A stretch of 64,000 nucleotides of DNA from Streptomyces griseus subsp. griseus (GTDB lineage Bacteria; Actinomycetota; Actinomycetes; Streptomycetales; Streptomycetaceae), in contig NZ_JOJE01000001.1 in the NCBI RefSeq assembly GCF_000720255.1, positions 62,001 through 126,000 of the forward strand, in the 5' to 3' direction. The notes beneath the pieces were generated by a model that saw only the letters and a list, made by a program, of their open reading frames with translations, was not told where the DNA came from and did not search any database. This document shows positions 8,441-16,195 of the stretch, piece by piece (the first letter of the stretch is position 1; every line of letters starts with the position of its first letter). The position numbers and the translations under genes were made by a program.

Positions 8441-10458
8441 GTACCCCGTTTCCGTTCACGGCCGTCGTCGGACAGGACGACCTGCGGCTCGCGCTGTTGC
8501 TGAACGCCGTGTCACCGGCGGTCGGTGGCGTGCTGGTGCGTGGGGAGAAGGGAACCGCGAAGAGCACCGCGGTGCGGGCGCTGTCCGCCCTGCTGCCCGA
8601 GGTTCCCGTCGTCCCCGGATGCCGTTTCTCCTGTGACCCCGCGCAGCCGGACCCGGCGTGCCCGGACGGCCCGCATGAGATCGGCGGCGGTGTCGAGCGG
8701 CCGGCCCGGATGGTCGAGCTGCCCGTGGGCGCCTCCGAGGACCGGCTGGTCGGCGCGCTGGACATCGAGCGGGCACTGGCGGAGGGCGTGAAGGCGTTCG
8801 AGCCGGGGCTCCTCGCGGACGCGCACCGCGGGATCCTCTACGTCGACGAGGTCAACCTGCTCCACGACCACCTCGTCGACCTGCTGCTGGACGCGGCCGC
8901 GATGGGCGCCTCGTACGTCGAGCGCGAGGGTGTCTCCGTACGGCACGCCGCGCGCTTCCTGCTCGTCGGGACCATGAACCCCGAGGAGGGCGAGCTGCGG
9001 CCGCAGTTGCTCGACCGGTTCGGGCTGACCGTCGAGGTCGCGGCCTCGCGCGAGCCGGAGCAGCGGGTCGAGGTCGTCCGGCGGCGGCTCGCCTACGACG
9101 ACGATCCCGCCGGGTTCGCGGCGCGTTGGGCCGACGAGGAGGCCGCCGTACGGGCGCGGATCGTGGCGGCGCGGGAGCTGTTGCCGTCGGTGCGGCTGGG
9201 CGACGGGGCGCTGCGGCAGATCGCGGCGACCTGCGCGGCCTTCGAGGTGGACGGCATGCGGGCCGACATCGTGATGGCGCGTACGGCGACCGCGCTGGCC
9301 GCCTGGGCCGGGCGGACCGACGTGCTCGCGGAGGACGTACGGCAGGCGGCGCTGCTCGCGCTGCCGCACCGCAGGCGGCGCAATCCCTTTGACGCGCCGG
9401 GGCTGGACGAGGACAAGCTGGACGAGACGCTGGAGGACTTCGGGGACTCCCCCGGGCCCGATGACGACCCCGATCCCGATCCTGATCCCGACTCCGGTCC
9501 GGACGGCCCCGGTGGGGGTGGCGGGGAGCCCGCGCCCGAGGAGGGGCCGCAGGGCGGTGACACGGGCGCGCGGCCCGAAGCCGGTGAGGGTGGTCAGCCG
9601 CAGCCGTCGGGGGCTGCCGAGCGGTCCGCCGTACGGGCCTCGGAGCCGTTCCGTACCAAGGTGCTGAGTGTGCCGGGCCTCGGCGAGGGTGTCGCCGGGC
9701 GGCGTTCGCGGGCGCGGACCGAGCACGGGCGGACGACCGGCGCCCGGCGGCCGCGCGGCACGCTCACCAAGCTGCATCTGGCGGCGACCGTGCAGGCTGC
9801 GGCGCCGCACCAGCGGGCGCGGGGCCGGTCGGGGCCGGGGCTCGTGGTACGGCGGGACGATCTGCGGCAGGCGACCCGGGAGGGGCGTGAGGGCAACCTC
9901 GTGCTGTTCGTGGTGGACGCCTCCGGGTCGATGGCGGCACGGCAGCGGATGAGCGCTGTGAAGGGCGCGGTGGTGTCGCTGCTGCTCGACGCCTACCAGC
10001 GGCGCGACAAGGTGGGGTTGGTGACCTTCCGAGGGCCGGGGGCCGATGTGGCGTTGCCGCCGACGTCGTCGGTGGACGCGGCGGCGGCCCGGCTCGAGTC
10101 ACTGCCGACCGGTGGGCGGACGCCGCTCGCGGCCGGGCTGCTCAAAGCGCACGACGTGCTGCGCGTGGAGCGGCTGCGGGATCCGGCTCGGCGGGCGCTG
10201 GTCGTGGTGGTGACGGACGGGCGGGCCACCGGTGGGCCGGAGCCGGTCGCGCTGGCTTCGCGTGCGGCACGGTTGTTCGCGGCCGACGGGGTCGCGTCCG
10301 TTGTCGTGGACTGCGAGTCGGGGCCCGTGCGGTTGGGGCTGGCCGGGCAGCTGGCCGGTGAGCTGGGCGGTACGGCGGTGACGTTGGACGAGTTGCGGGC
10401 GGACTCGATCGCCGGGTTGGTCAAGGACGTGCAGGGGACTTCGAGGAGGGCCGCGTAA
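8437..10458 (+). CDS. fused ChlI-ChlD-type chelatase AAA+/VWA subunit (cobaltochelatase partner)
   Basis: A 673-residue protein that fuses an AAA+ ATPase with a von Willebrand A domain. The Walker A is GEKGTAKST (residues 36-44); AAA+ continues to about 320. A low-complexity Asp/Pro/Gly linker (about 335-395) with repeated DPDPDP follows, then a basic region. The VWA domain carries the MIDAS sequence VDASGSM near residue 492. It should energise CobN by ATP hydrolysis. It starts with GTG at 8437, coupled to cobN as GTGA, and ends TAATG into cobO. I leave the symbol blank because chlID, bchID and cobST-like names are used inconsistently. Confidence 0.93.
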   Translation: MSTPFPFTAVVGQDDLRLALLLNAVSPAVGGVLVRGEKGTAKSTAVRALSALLPEVPVVPGCRFSCDPAQPDPACPDGPHEIGGGVERPARMVELPVGASEDRLVGALDIERALAEGVKAFEPGLLADAHRGILYVDEVNLLHDHLVDLLLDAAAMGASYVEREGVSVRHAARFLLVGTMNPEEGELRPQLLDRFGLTVEVAASREPEQRVEVVRRRLAYDDDPAGFAARWADEEAAVRARIVAARELLPSVRLGDGALRQIAATCAAFEVDGMRADIVMARTATALAAWAGRTDVLAEDVRQAALLALPHRRRRNPFDAPGLDEDKLDETLEDFGDSPGPDDDPDPDPDPDSGPDGPGGGGGEPAPEEGPQGGDTGARPEAGEGGQPQPSGAAERSAVRASEPFRTKVLSVPGLGEGVAGRRSRARTEHGRTTGARRPRGTLTKLHLAATVQAAAPHQRARGRSGPGLVVRRDDLRQATREGREGNLVLFVVDASGSMAARQRMSAVKGAVVSLLLDAYQRRDKVGLVTFRGPGADVALPPTSSVDAAAARLESLPTGGRTPLAAGLLKAHDVLRVERLRDPARRALVVVVTDGRATGGPEPVALASRAARLFAADGVASVVVDCESGPVRLGLAGQLAGELGGTAVTLDELRADSIAGLVKDVQGTSRRAA

Positions 10459-11057
10459 TGCCGCAGGGGCAGCCGAGTGTGGTGCCGGACGACGGTCTGA
10501 CGACTCGTCAGCGTCGTAACCGTCCGTTGGTCGTCGTGCACACGGGCATCGGCAAGGGCAAGTCGACGGCCGCCTTCGGGCTCGCGCTGCGGGCCTGGAA
10601 CCAGGGGTGGCCCATCGGGGTGTTCCAGTTCGTCAAGTCGGCGAAGTGGAAGGTCGGCGAGGAGAACGCGCTGCGGGTGCTGGGGGCGTCCGGTGAGGGC
10701 GGGTCCGTCGACTGGCACAAGATGGGTGAAGGCTGGTCGTGGGTCCAGCGGGACGCCCAGATGGACAACGAGGAGAAGGCCCGGGAGGGCTGGGAGCAGG
10801 TCAAGCGGGACCTGGCGGCCGAGACGTACCAGCTGTACGTGCTCGACGAGTTCGCGTACCCGATGCACTGGGGGTGGGTCGACACCGATGAGGTGATCGA
10901 CGTGCTGCGGAACCGGCCCGGCACCCAGCATGTGGTGATCACCGGGCGGAACGCGCCCGAGAAGCTCGTCGACTTCGCCGACCTGGTGACCGACATGTCC
11001 AAGGTCAAGCATCCGATGGACGCCGGGCAGAAGGGGCAGAGGGGCATCGAGTGGTGA
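10458..11057 (+). CDS. cobO: cob(I)yrinic acid a,c-diamide adenosyltransferase CobO
   Basis: A 199-residue CobA/CobO/BtuR family corrinoid adenosyltransferase, transferring the 5'-deoxyadenosyl group from ATP to Co(I). The P-loop GIGKGKST lies at residues 30-37, followed by AFGLALRAWNQGW. The block LYVLDEFAYPMHWGW and the C-terminal VTDMSKVKHPMDAGQKGQRG are typical. It overlaps the previous gene as TAATG and the next as TGATG, so it is translationally coupled within the operon. Confidence 0.96.
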   Translation: MPQGQPSVVPDDGLTTRQRRNRPLVVVHTGIGKGKSTAAFGLALRAWNQGWPIGVFQFVKSAKWKVGEENALRVLGASGEGGSVDWHKMGEGWSWVQRDAQMDNEEKAREGWEQVKRDLAAETYQLYVLDEFAYPMHWGWVDTDEVIDVLRNRPGTQHVVITGRNAPEKLVDFADLVTDMSKVKHPMDAGQKGQRGIEW

Positions 11058-12475
11058 TGTCCACCTCCGTCCCACGGCTGGTCATCGCCGCGCCCTCCTC
11101 GGGCAGCGGCAAGACCACCGTCGCCACGGGGCTGATGGCCGCGTTCGCCGCGCGGGGGCTCGCCGTGTCCCCGCACAAGGTCGGGCCGGACTACATCGAC
11201 CCCGGGTACCACGCGCTCGCCACCGGGCGTGTGGGGCGGAACCTCGACGCGTACCTGTGCGGGCCGGAGCTGGTCGCTCCGCTGTTCCTGCACGGGGCGC
11301 GGGGGTGCGACCTCGCGGTCGTCGAGGGTGTCATGGGGATGTACGACGGGGCCGCCGGGGAGGGTGAACTGGCGTCCACCGCTCATGTCGCGAAGCTGCT
11401 GCGGGCGCCGGTGGTGCTGGTGGTGGACGCGTCGTCGCAGTCGCGGTCGGTGGCGGCGCTGGTGCACGGGTTCGCCTCCTGGGATCCGGAGGTGCGGGTC
11501 GGGGGCGTGATTCTGAACAAGGTCGCGTCGGATCGGCACGAGGAGTTGTTGCGGGAGGCGCTGGAGTCGGCCGGGGTGCCGGTGTTGGGTGTCTTGCGGC
11601 GGGCCTCGCAGGTGTCCACGCCCTCTCGGCATCTTGGGTTGGTTCCTGTGGCGGAACGGCAGGGGGCGGCGGTCGAGGCGGTCGCTGCGATGGCTGCGCA
11701 GGTGGCCGACGGGTGTGATCTGGGAGCGTTGGAGGCGCTGGCGCGTGCTGCCGGTGCCGTCCCAGCGGGCTCTGCCCCCTGGACCCCCGAGTTGGCCACC
11801 CACGACCACCCGTCTCGGTTGGATGAAAGCCGAGCCACCCCCGTCGGCCCGGCTCGGTCGGACGAGAAGCCGGCGCCCGTTGTCGCTGTCGCCGGGGGCC
11901 CGGCCTTCACCTTCTCCTATGCCGAGCACACCGAACTCCTCACCGCCGCCGGCGCCGAAGTCGTCACCTTCGATCCGTTGCGGGACGAGGCGCTCCCGGA
12001 GGGGACCGCCGGGCTGGTCATCGGGGGAGGTTTCCCCGAGGTGTACGCCGCCGAGCTGTCGGCCAACGAGCCGTTGCGCAAGGCGGTCGCCGTTCTGGCG
12101 GAGAGCGGTGCGCCGATCGCCGCCGAGTGCGCCGGGCTGCTGTACCTGTGCCGGGAGCTGGACGGGCGGCCGATGTGCGGCGTGCTGGATGCCGGTGCGC
12201 GGATGTCGGAGCGGCTCACCCTCGGGTACCGGGACGCGGTGGCCGTGAGCGACAGTGTGCTCGCCGTGGCCGGGACGCGGATGCGGGGGCACGAGTTCCA
12301 CCGCACGGTCGTCGAGCCGGGGGCCGGGGCGGCTCCCGCGTGGGGCGTGCGGGCCCCCGCCCGGCGGGTCGAAGGCTTCGTACAGGACAGTGTGCACGCG
12401 AGTTATCTGCACACGCACTGGGCGTCCGAGCCCGGTGTGGCCCGTCGGTTCGTGGAGAGGTGCCGGACGTCATGA
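11057..12475 (+). CDS. cobB: cobyrinic/hydrogenobyrinic acid a,c-diamide synthase CobB
   Basis: A 472-residue glutamine amidotransferase amidating the a and c side chains of hydrogenobyrinate. The N-terminal ATPase domain has APSSGSGKTTVATG (residues 12-25) and KVGPDYIDPGYH. The C-terminal glutaminase domain has the Cys in AAECAGLLYL near residue 357. A linker around 235-280 (Pro/Ala-rich) separates them. I chose ATG 11057, giving the TGATG overlap with cobO; GTG 11051 would add two residues. Confidence 0.95.
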   Translation: MSTSVPRLVIAAPSSGSGKTTVATGLMAAFAARGLAVSPHKVGPDYIDPGYHALATGRVGRNLDAYLCGPELVAPLFLHGARGCDLAVVEGVMGMYDGAAGEGELASTAHVAKLLRAPVVLVVDASSQSRSVAALVHGFASWDPEVRVGGVILNKVASDRHEELLREALESAGVPVLGVLRRASQVSTPSRHLGLVPVAERQGAAVEAVAAMAAQVADGCDLGALEALARAAGAVPAGSAPWTPELATHDHPSRLDESRATPVGPARSDEKPAPVVAVAGGPAFTFSYAEHTELLTAAGAEVVTFDPLRDEALPEGTAGLVIGGGFPEVYAAELSANEPLRKAVAVLAESGAPIAAECAGLLYLCRELDGRPMCGVLDAGARMSERLTLGYRDAVAVSDSVLAVAGTRMRGHEFHRTVVEPGAGAAPAWGVRAPARRVEGFVQDSVHASYLHTHWASEPGVARRFVERCRTS

Positions 12476-13221
12476 GCAGCAGGCTGATCGGAGTCGGGGT
12501 CGGTCCGGGCGATCCGGAACTGGTGACCGTCAAGGGGGTCAACGCGCTGCGGGCAGCCGACGTGGTCGTCGTGCCCGTGATGGCTGCGCCTGATGGAAAA
12601 GACGGGGGTGAGCGGGGCCGGGCCGAGGCGACCGTCCTGCACTACGTGCCCGAGGAGAAGGTCGTCCGGGTCGTGTTCGCGTTGAACGAGCGGACCGACC
12701 GGGGGCGTCGGGAGGCCGCCTGGGACGCCGCAGGCGAGCGCGTGGCGGGGCTGCTGCGGGAGCACCTGACGGTCGCCTTCGCGACGATCGGCGACCCGAA
12801 CGTGTACTCGACGTTCACGTATCTCGCGCAGACCATCGCGGAGCTGGTGCCCGGCGTGATCGTCGAGACCGTGCCCGGGATCACCGCCATGCAGGATCTG
12901 GCGGCCCGGTCGGGTGCCGTACTCACCGAGGGGACCGAGCCGTTGACGCTGGTGCCGGTGACCGCGGGGTCGGTGGTGCTGAAGGAGGCGCTGGCCGGGC
13001 CCGGGACCGTCGTCGCCTACAAGTTCGGGCGGCAGGCGGGCGAGGTCGCCGAGGCGTTGCGGGAGACCGGGCGGCTCGGTGACGCCGTGTGGGGGTCGGC
13101 CCTGGGGCTCACCGACGAGTCGATCCGGTCGGCCGCGGATCTCGACGGCGCTCCCCTGCCCTATCTGTCGACGCTGATCGCGCCCGCGCGGCGCGACGGC
13201 GGGCGGGGCGGAAAGCTGTGA
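12472..13221 (+). CDS. cobI: precorrin-2 C20-methyltransferase CobI
   Basis: A 249-residue SAM-dependent tetrapyrrole methylase. The N-terminal GVGVGPGDPELVTVKG is the glycine-rich family motif, and TIGDPNVYSTF plus VPGITAMQDLAAR are the second and third conserved blocks of C20 methylases. ATG at 12472 overlaps the cobB stop as ATGA. This closes the first transcriptional run; the next gene is convergent. Confidence 0.93.
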   Translation: MSSRLIGVGVGPGDPELVTVKGVNALRAADVVVVPVMAAPDGKDGGERGRAEATVLHYVPEEKVVRVVFALNERTDRGRREAAWDAAGERVAGLLREHLTVAFATIGDPNVYSTFTYLAQTIAELVPGVIVETVPGITAMQDLAARSGAVLTEGTEPLTLVPVTAGSVVLKEALAGPGTVVAYKFGRQAGEVAEALRETGRLGDAVWGSALGLTDESIRSAADLDGAPLPYLSTLIAPARRDGGRGGKL

Positions 13222-13241
13222 GTACCGCCCCGGCGGGCCGG

Positions 13242-13970
13242 TCACCCGGCCAGGCCCACCACCAGCCAGATGAAGGCGACGCCCGCGACCGTGCACAGCA
13301 GGGTCGAGCGGGCGGGGTGTTCGTGGTGGGCCTCGGGGAGGATCTCGGCGGCGGCGAGGTAGAGGAGCGCGCCACCGAACAGGCCGAGGTAGCCGCCGAG
13401 CAGGGGCTCGGGGATGGTGAAGAACAGGGTGGTGGCCGCGCCCACGATGGGGGCGGCGGCGTCCGCGACGAGCATGCCGAGGGCCTTGCGGCGGGCGTTC
13501 CCGTACAGGCTGGTGATGGTGTACGTGTTGAAGCCGTCCGCGAAGTCATGGGCGATCACCGCGAGCGCCACGGCGGTGCCCATGCCGCCGCCGACCTGGA
13601 ACGCCGCCCCGATCGCCACCCCGTCCATGGCGCTGTGCCCGACCATCGCCGCGGCGGCCGTCAGGCCCACCTCGGGGGTGCGGTGGGTGTGCTCGGCGGC
13701 GCCGTGCGCGGCCTGGCGTGCGGCCAGCAGGCGTTCCACCAGGTGGGCCAGGAGGAAACCGGCGACGAACAGCAGCAGCGCGGCCGGCACACCGAACACC
13801 TCGTGCCCGGCCGCCTCCAGCGCCTCCGGCAGCAGGTCCAGGCCGACCACACCCAGCATCAGGCCGCCGGCCAGGCCCAGCACCAGGTGACGGCGGTCCG
13901 TCACCCGTTGTGCCGTCCAGCCGCCGGCCAGCGTCATGAGGAACGCGCCGAGCGCGACGAAGACCGCCAT
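13242..13970 (-). CDS. ZIP-family metal transporter inside the cobalamin locus
   Basis: A 242-residue protein with about eight hydrophobic segments and the ZIP metal-site motifs in two helices: VGHSAMDGVAIGAA near residues 109-122 and IAHDFADGFNT near 136-146. A His-containing loop (HGAAEHTHRT) lies between helices 3 and 4, where ZIPs often carry a His-rich loop, and AHHEHP occurs near residue 214. ZIPs import Zn, Fe, Mn or other divalent ions; substrate cannot be read from sequence. It is transcribed against the flanking cob genes and shares an intergenic region with cobM, so cobalt uptake is an attractive but unproven role. Confidence 0.88.
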   Translation of the reverse strand: MAVFVALGAFLMTLAGGWTAQRVTDRRHLVLGLAGGLMLGVVGLDLLPEALEAAGHEVFGVPAALLLFVAGFLLAHLVERLLAARQAAHGAAEHTHRTPEVGLTAAAAMVGHSAMDGVAIGAAFQVGGGMGTAVALAVIAHDFADGFNTYTITSLYGNARRKALGMLVADAAAPIVGAATTLFFTIPEPLLGGYLGLFGGALLYLAAAEILPEAHHEHPARSTLLCTVAGVAFIWLVVGLAG

Positions 13971-14088
13971 GTGCTCTTGCTATCCGATCGACCCCCGGTC
14001 ACGCACATCCGACCCCCCACTCCTTGACGTTCCGCGCGACATGCCCCGGTATGTCCCTCGCGATCCGCCCCTTCCGGCCCGCCCCCGA

Positions 14089-14118
14089 CTCCCGAAGTTC
14101 CCCGTCTCCCGAAGTTCC
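14089..14118 (+). repeat. 13-bp direct repeat in the ZIP-cobM intergenic region
   Basis: CTCCCGAAGTTCC occurs at 14089-14101 and again at 14106-14118, a 17-bp period, 20 bp before the cobM start. It could be a regulator site or a simple local duplication. Confidence 0.6.
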
Positions 14119-14138
14119 GTACGAGAGGACCCGTTCCC

Positions 14139-14957
14139 ATGGCCGATGCCCCCACCGGCAAGGTGACCTTCGTCGGTGCCGGCCCCGGCGCCGCCGACCT
14201 GCTGACGTTCCGTGCCGCGCGCGCCATCGCCGAGGCCGACGTGGTGATCTGGGCGGCGAGCCTGGTCCAGGCGGAGGTCCTCGAGCACGCGCGTGAGGGC
14301 GCGGAGATCCTGGACTCGGCGACCATGTCCCTGGAGGACGTCGTCGCCGTCTACGAGCGGGCGTTCGCGGAGGGGCTCAGGGTCGCCCGGATCCACTCCG
14401 GCGACCCCGCGCTGTGGGGCGGCACGCAGGAGCAGGTCGACCGGTGTGCCGCGATCGGCATCGAGACGGAGATCGTGCCGGGTGTCTCGTCGTTCTCCGC
14501 GGTCGCCGCACTCGCGCAGCGCGAGCTGACCATCCCGGAGGTCGCGCAGTCGGTGGTCCTCACCCGGCTCGGCGGCGGCAAGACGCCCATGCCACCCGGC
14601 GAGGAGGTGCGGGAGTTCGCCAAGCACGGCACCACCATGGCGATCTTCCTGTCGGCGGCCCGCAGCGGGCAGTTGGTGCGGGAGCTGCTGGAGGGCGGCT
14701 ATCCGACGTCCACGCCGGTCGTGGTCGCCCACCAGGCGACCTGGCCGGAGGAGCTGGTCGTGACGTGCACGATCGGCACGCTGGAGGCGACGGTCAAGGA
14801 GCACAAGCTCTGGAAGCACACCCTGTTCCTGGTCGGGCCCGCCCTCGGCGCGCACGGCACCCGCTCGCACCTCTACCACCCCGGTCACTTCCACGGCTTC
14901 CGCAAGGCCGACCCGGAGGCCCGCAGGGCCCTGCGCGCACGGGGTGCGAGCACGTGA
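14139..14957 (+). CDS. cobM: precorrin-4 C11-methyltransferase CobM
   Basis: A 272-residue SAM-dependent tetrapyrrole methylase. Family blocks are VTFVGAGPGAADLLTFRA (residues 9-26), RIHSGDPALWGGTQEQ and VPGVSSFSAVAAL. The C-terminal RSHLYHPGHFHGFR is typical of actinobacterial CobM. The ATG follows GAGAGGACC. It begins the second run of cobalamin genes and its stop overlaps the cobL start as GTGA. Confidence 0.94.
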   Translation: MADAPTGKVTFVGAGPGAADLLTFRAARAIAEADVVIWAASLVQAEVLEHAREGAEILDSATMSLEDVVAVYERAFAEGLRVARIHSGDPALWGGTQEQVDRCAAIGIETEIVPGVSSFSAVAALAQRELTIPEVAQSVVLTRLGGGKTPMPPGEEVREFAKHGTTMAIFLSAARSGQLVRELLEGGYPTSTPVVVAHQATWPEELVVTCTIGTLEATVKEHKLWKHTLFLVGPALGAHGTRSHLYHPGHFHGFRKADPEARRALRARGAST

Positions 14958-16195
14958 TCACCGTCGTCGGCACGGGGACGGGCGCGCCGGTCCCCCGCGA
15001 CGCGGTGGCCGGCGCCGAGCTCGTCGTGGGCGGGCGGCGGCACCTGGACGCCGTACGGCTGCCGGAGACCGCGGAGCGGGTGGTGCTGGGGCCACTGGCG
15101 CCCGCGCTCGACACCGTCGCGGAGTACGTGGAGAAGGGGCGGCCCGTTGTGGTGCTGGCCTCGGGCGATCCCGGGTTCTTCGGGATCGTGCGGGCGCTCG
15201 CGGAACGGTTCGGTTCCGAGGTGCTCGACGTCCGGCCCGGAGTGTCCTCCGTCGCCACCGCCTTCGCGCGCGCCGGGCTGACGTGGGACGACGCCGTCGT
15301 GGTCAGCGCGCACGGACGCGCGGTGCGGACGGCGGTGAACGTGTGCCGGGCCCATCCGAAGGTCGCGGTGCTGACCGGGCCGGGCGCGGGGCCCGCCGAG
15401 CTGGGGGCCGCGCTGGCCCGGACGGCCGGCGGGCGCGTGCTCGTCGTCGCCTCGGCGCTGGGCGACCCCGCTCGGGAGCGGGTGGAGCGCGTCTCCCCCG
15501 CCGAGGCCGCCGCCCGCGACTGGGGTACGGCCGTGAGCGTGGTGCTGTGTCTCGACGAGGCGCGGGCGCTGGGTCCGGTCCGCACGCTCGCGGGGGCGGC
15601 TTCGCCGCCCGCCGGGTGGGCCCTGGACGAGGGTGACTTCGCCCACCGCGACTCGATGATCACCAAGTTCGAGGTGCGGGCCCTCGCCCTGGCCCGGCTC
15701 GGCCCGCGCCCGGGCGACCTGGTCTGGGACGTGGGCTCCGGGTCGGGGTCCGTCGCCGTGGAGTGCGGGCGGCTCGGCGCCGCGGTGAGCGCGGTGGAGA
15801 AGGCCGCGGACGGGGTCGAGCGGATCCGTGCGAACGCCGGTGCGCACGGCGTCGACGTGCACGTGGTGCACGGGGCGGCGCCGGACGCGCTGGGCGGACT
15901 CGACGATCCCGACGCCGTGTTCGTCGGGGGCGGAGGACGCGAGCTGCCCGACATCGTCGGCGCCTGCGCGCGCCGGGCCCGGCGGACCGTCGTCGTCGCG
16001 ATGGCGGCGCTGGACCGGGTGCCGGGGGTGCGCTCGGCACTCACGGACGCCGGGTTCTCCTGCGACGGGGTGCTGTTGCAGTCGTCGCGGCTCGCGCCGC
16101 TGCCGGGGGACGTGACCCGGCTGGCGGCCACCAATCCCGTTTTTCTGTTGTGGGGTGTCAGAAACCCCGGTTTTCGAGAAGGAGTTGTCCAGTGA
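14954..16195 (+). CDS. cobL: precorrin-6Y C5,15-methyltransferase (decarboxylating) CobL
   Basis: A 413-residue two-domain enzyme. The N-terminal CbiE-like tetrapyrrole methylase (about 1-200) starts ITVVGTGTGAPVPRDAV and has LASGDPGFFGI. The C-terminal CbiT-like Rossmann methyltransferase (about 215-413) has the SAM motif VWDVGSGSGSVAVECG. Together they methylate C5 and C15 and decarboxylate the C12 side chain. GTG start at 14954 is coupled to cobM; the stop overlaps the next GTG start. Confidence 0.94.
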   Translation: MITVVGTGTGAPVPRDAVAGAELVVGGRRHLDAVRLPETAERVVLGPLAPALDTVAEYVEKGRPVVVLASGDPGFFGIVRALAERFGSEVLDVRPGVSSVATAFARAGLTWDDAVVVSAHGRAVRTAVNVCRAHPKVAVLTGPGAGPAELGAALARTAGGRVLVVASALGDPARERVERVSPAEAAARDWGTAVSVVLCLDEARALGPVRTLAGAASPPAGWALDEGDFAHRDSMITKFEVRALALARLGPRPGDLVWDVGSGSGSVAVECGRLGAAVSAVEKAADGVERIRANAGAHGVDVHVVHGAAPDALGGLDDPDAVFVGGGGRELPDIVGACARRARRTVVVAMAALDRVPGVRSALTDAGFSCDGVLLQSSRLAPLPGDVTRLAATNPVFLLWGVRNPGFREGVVQ

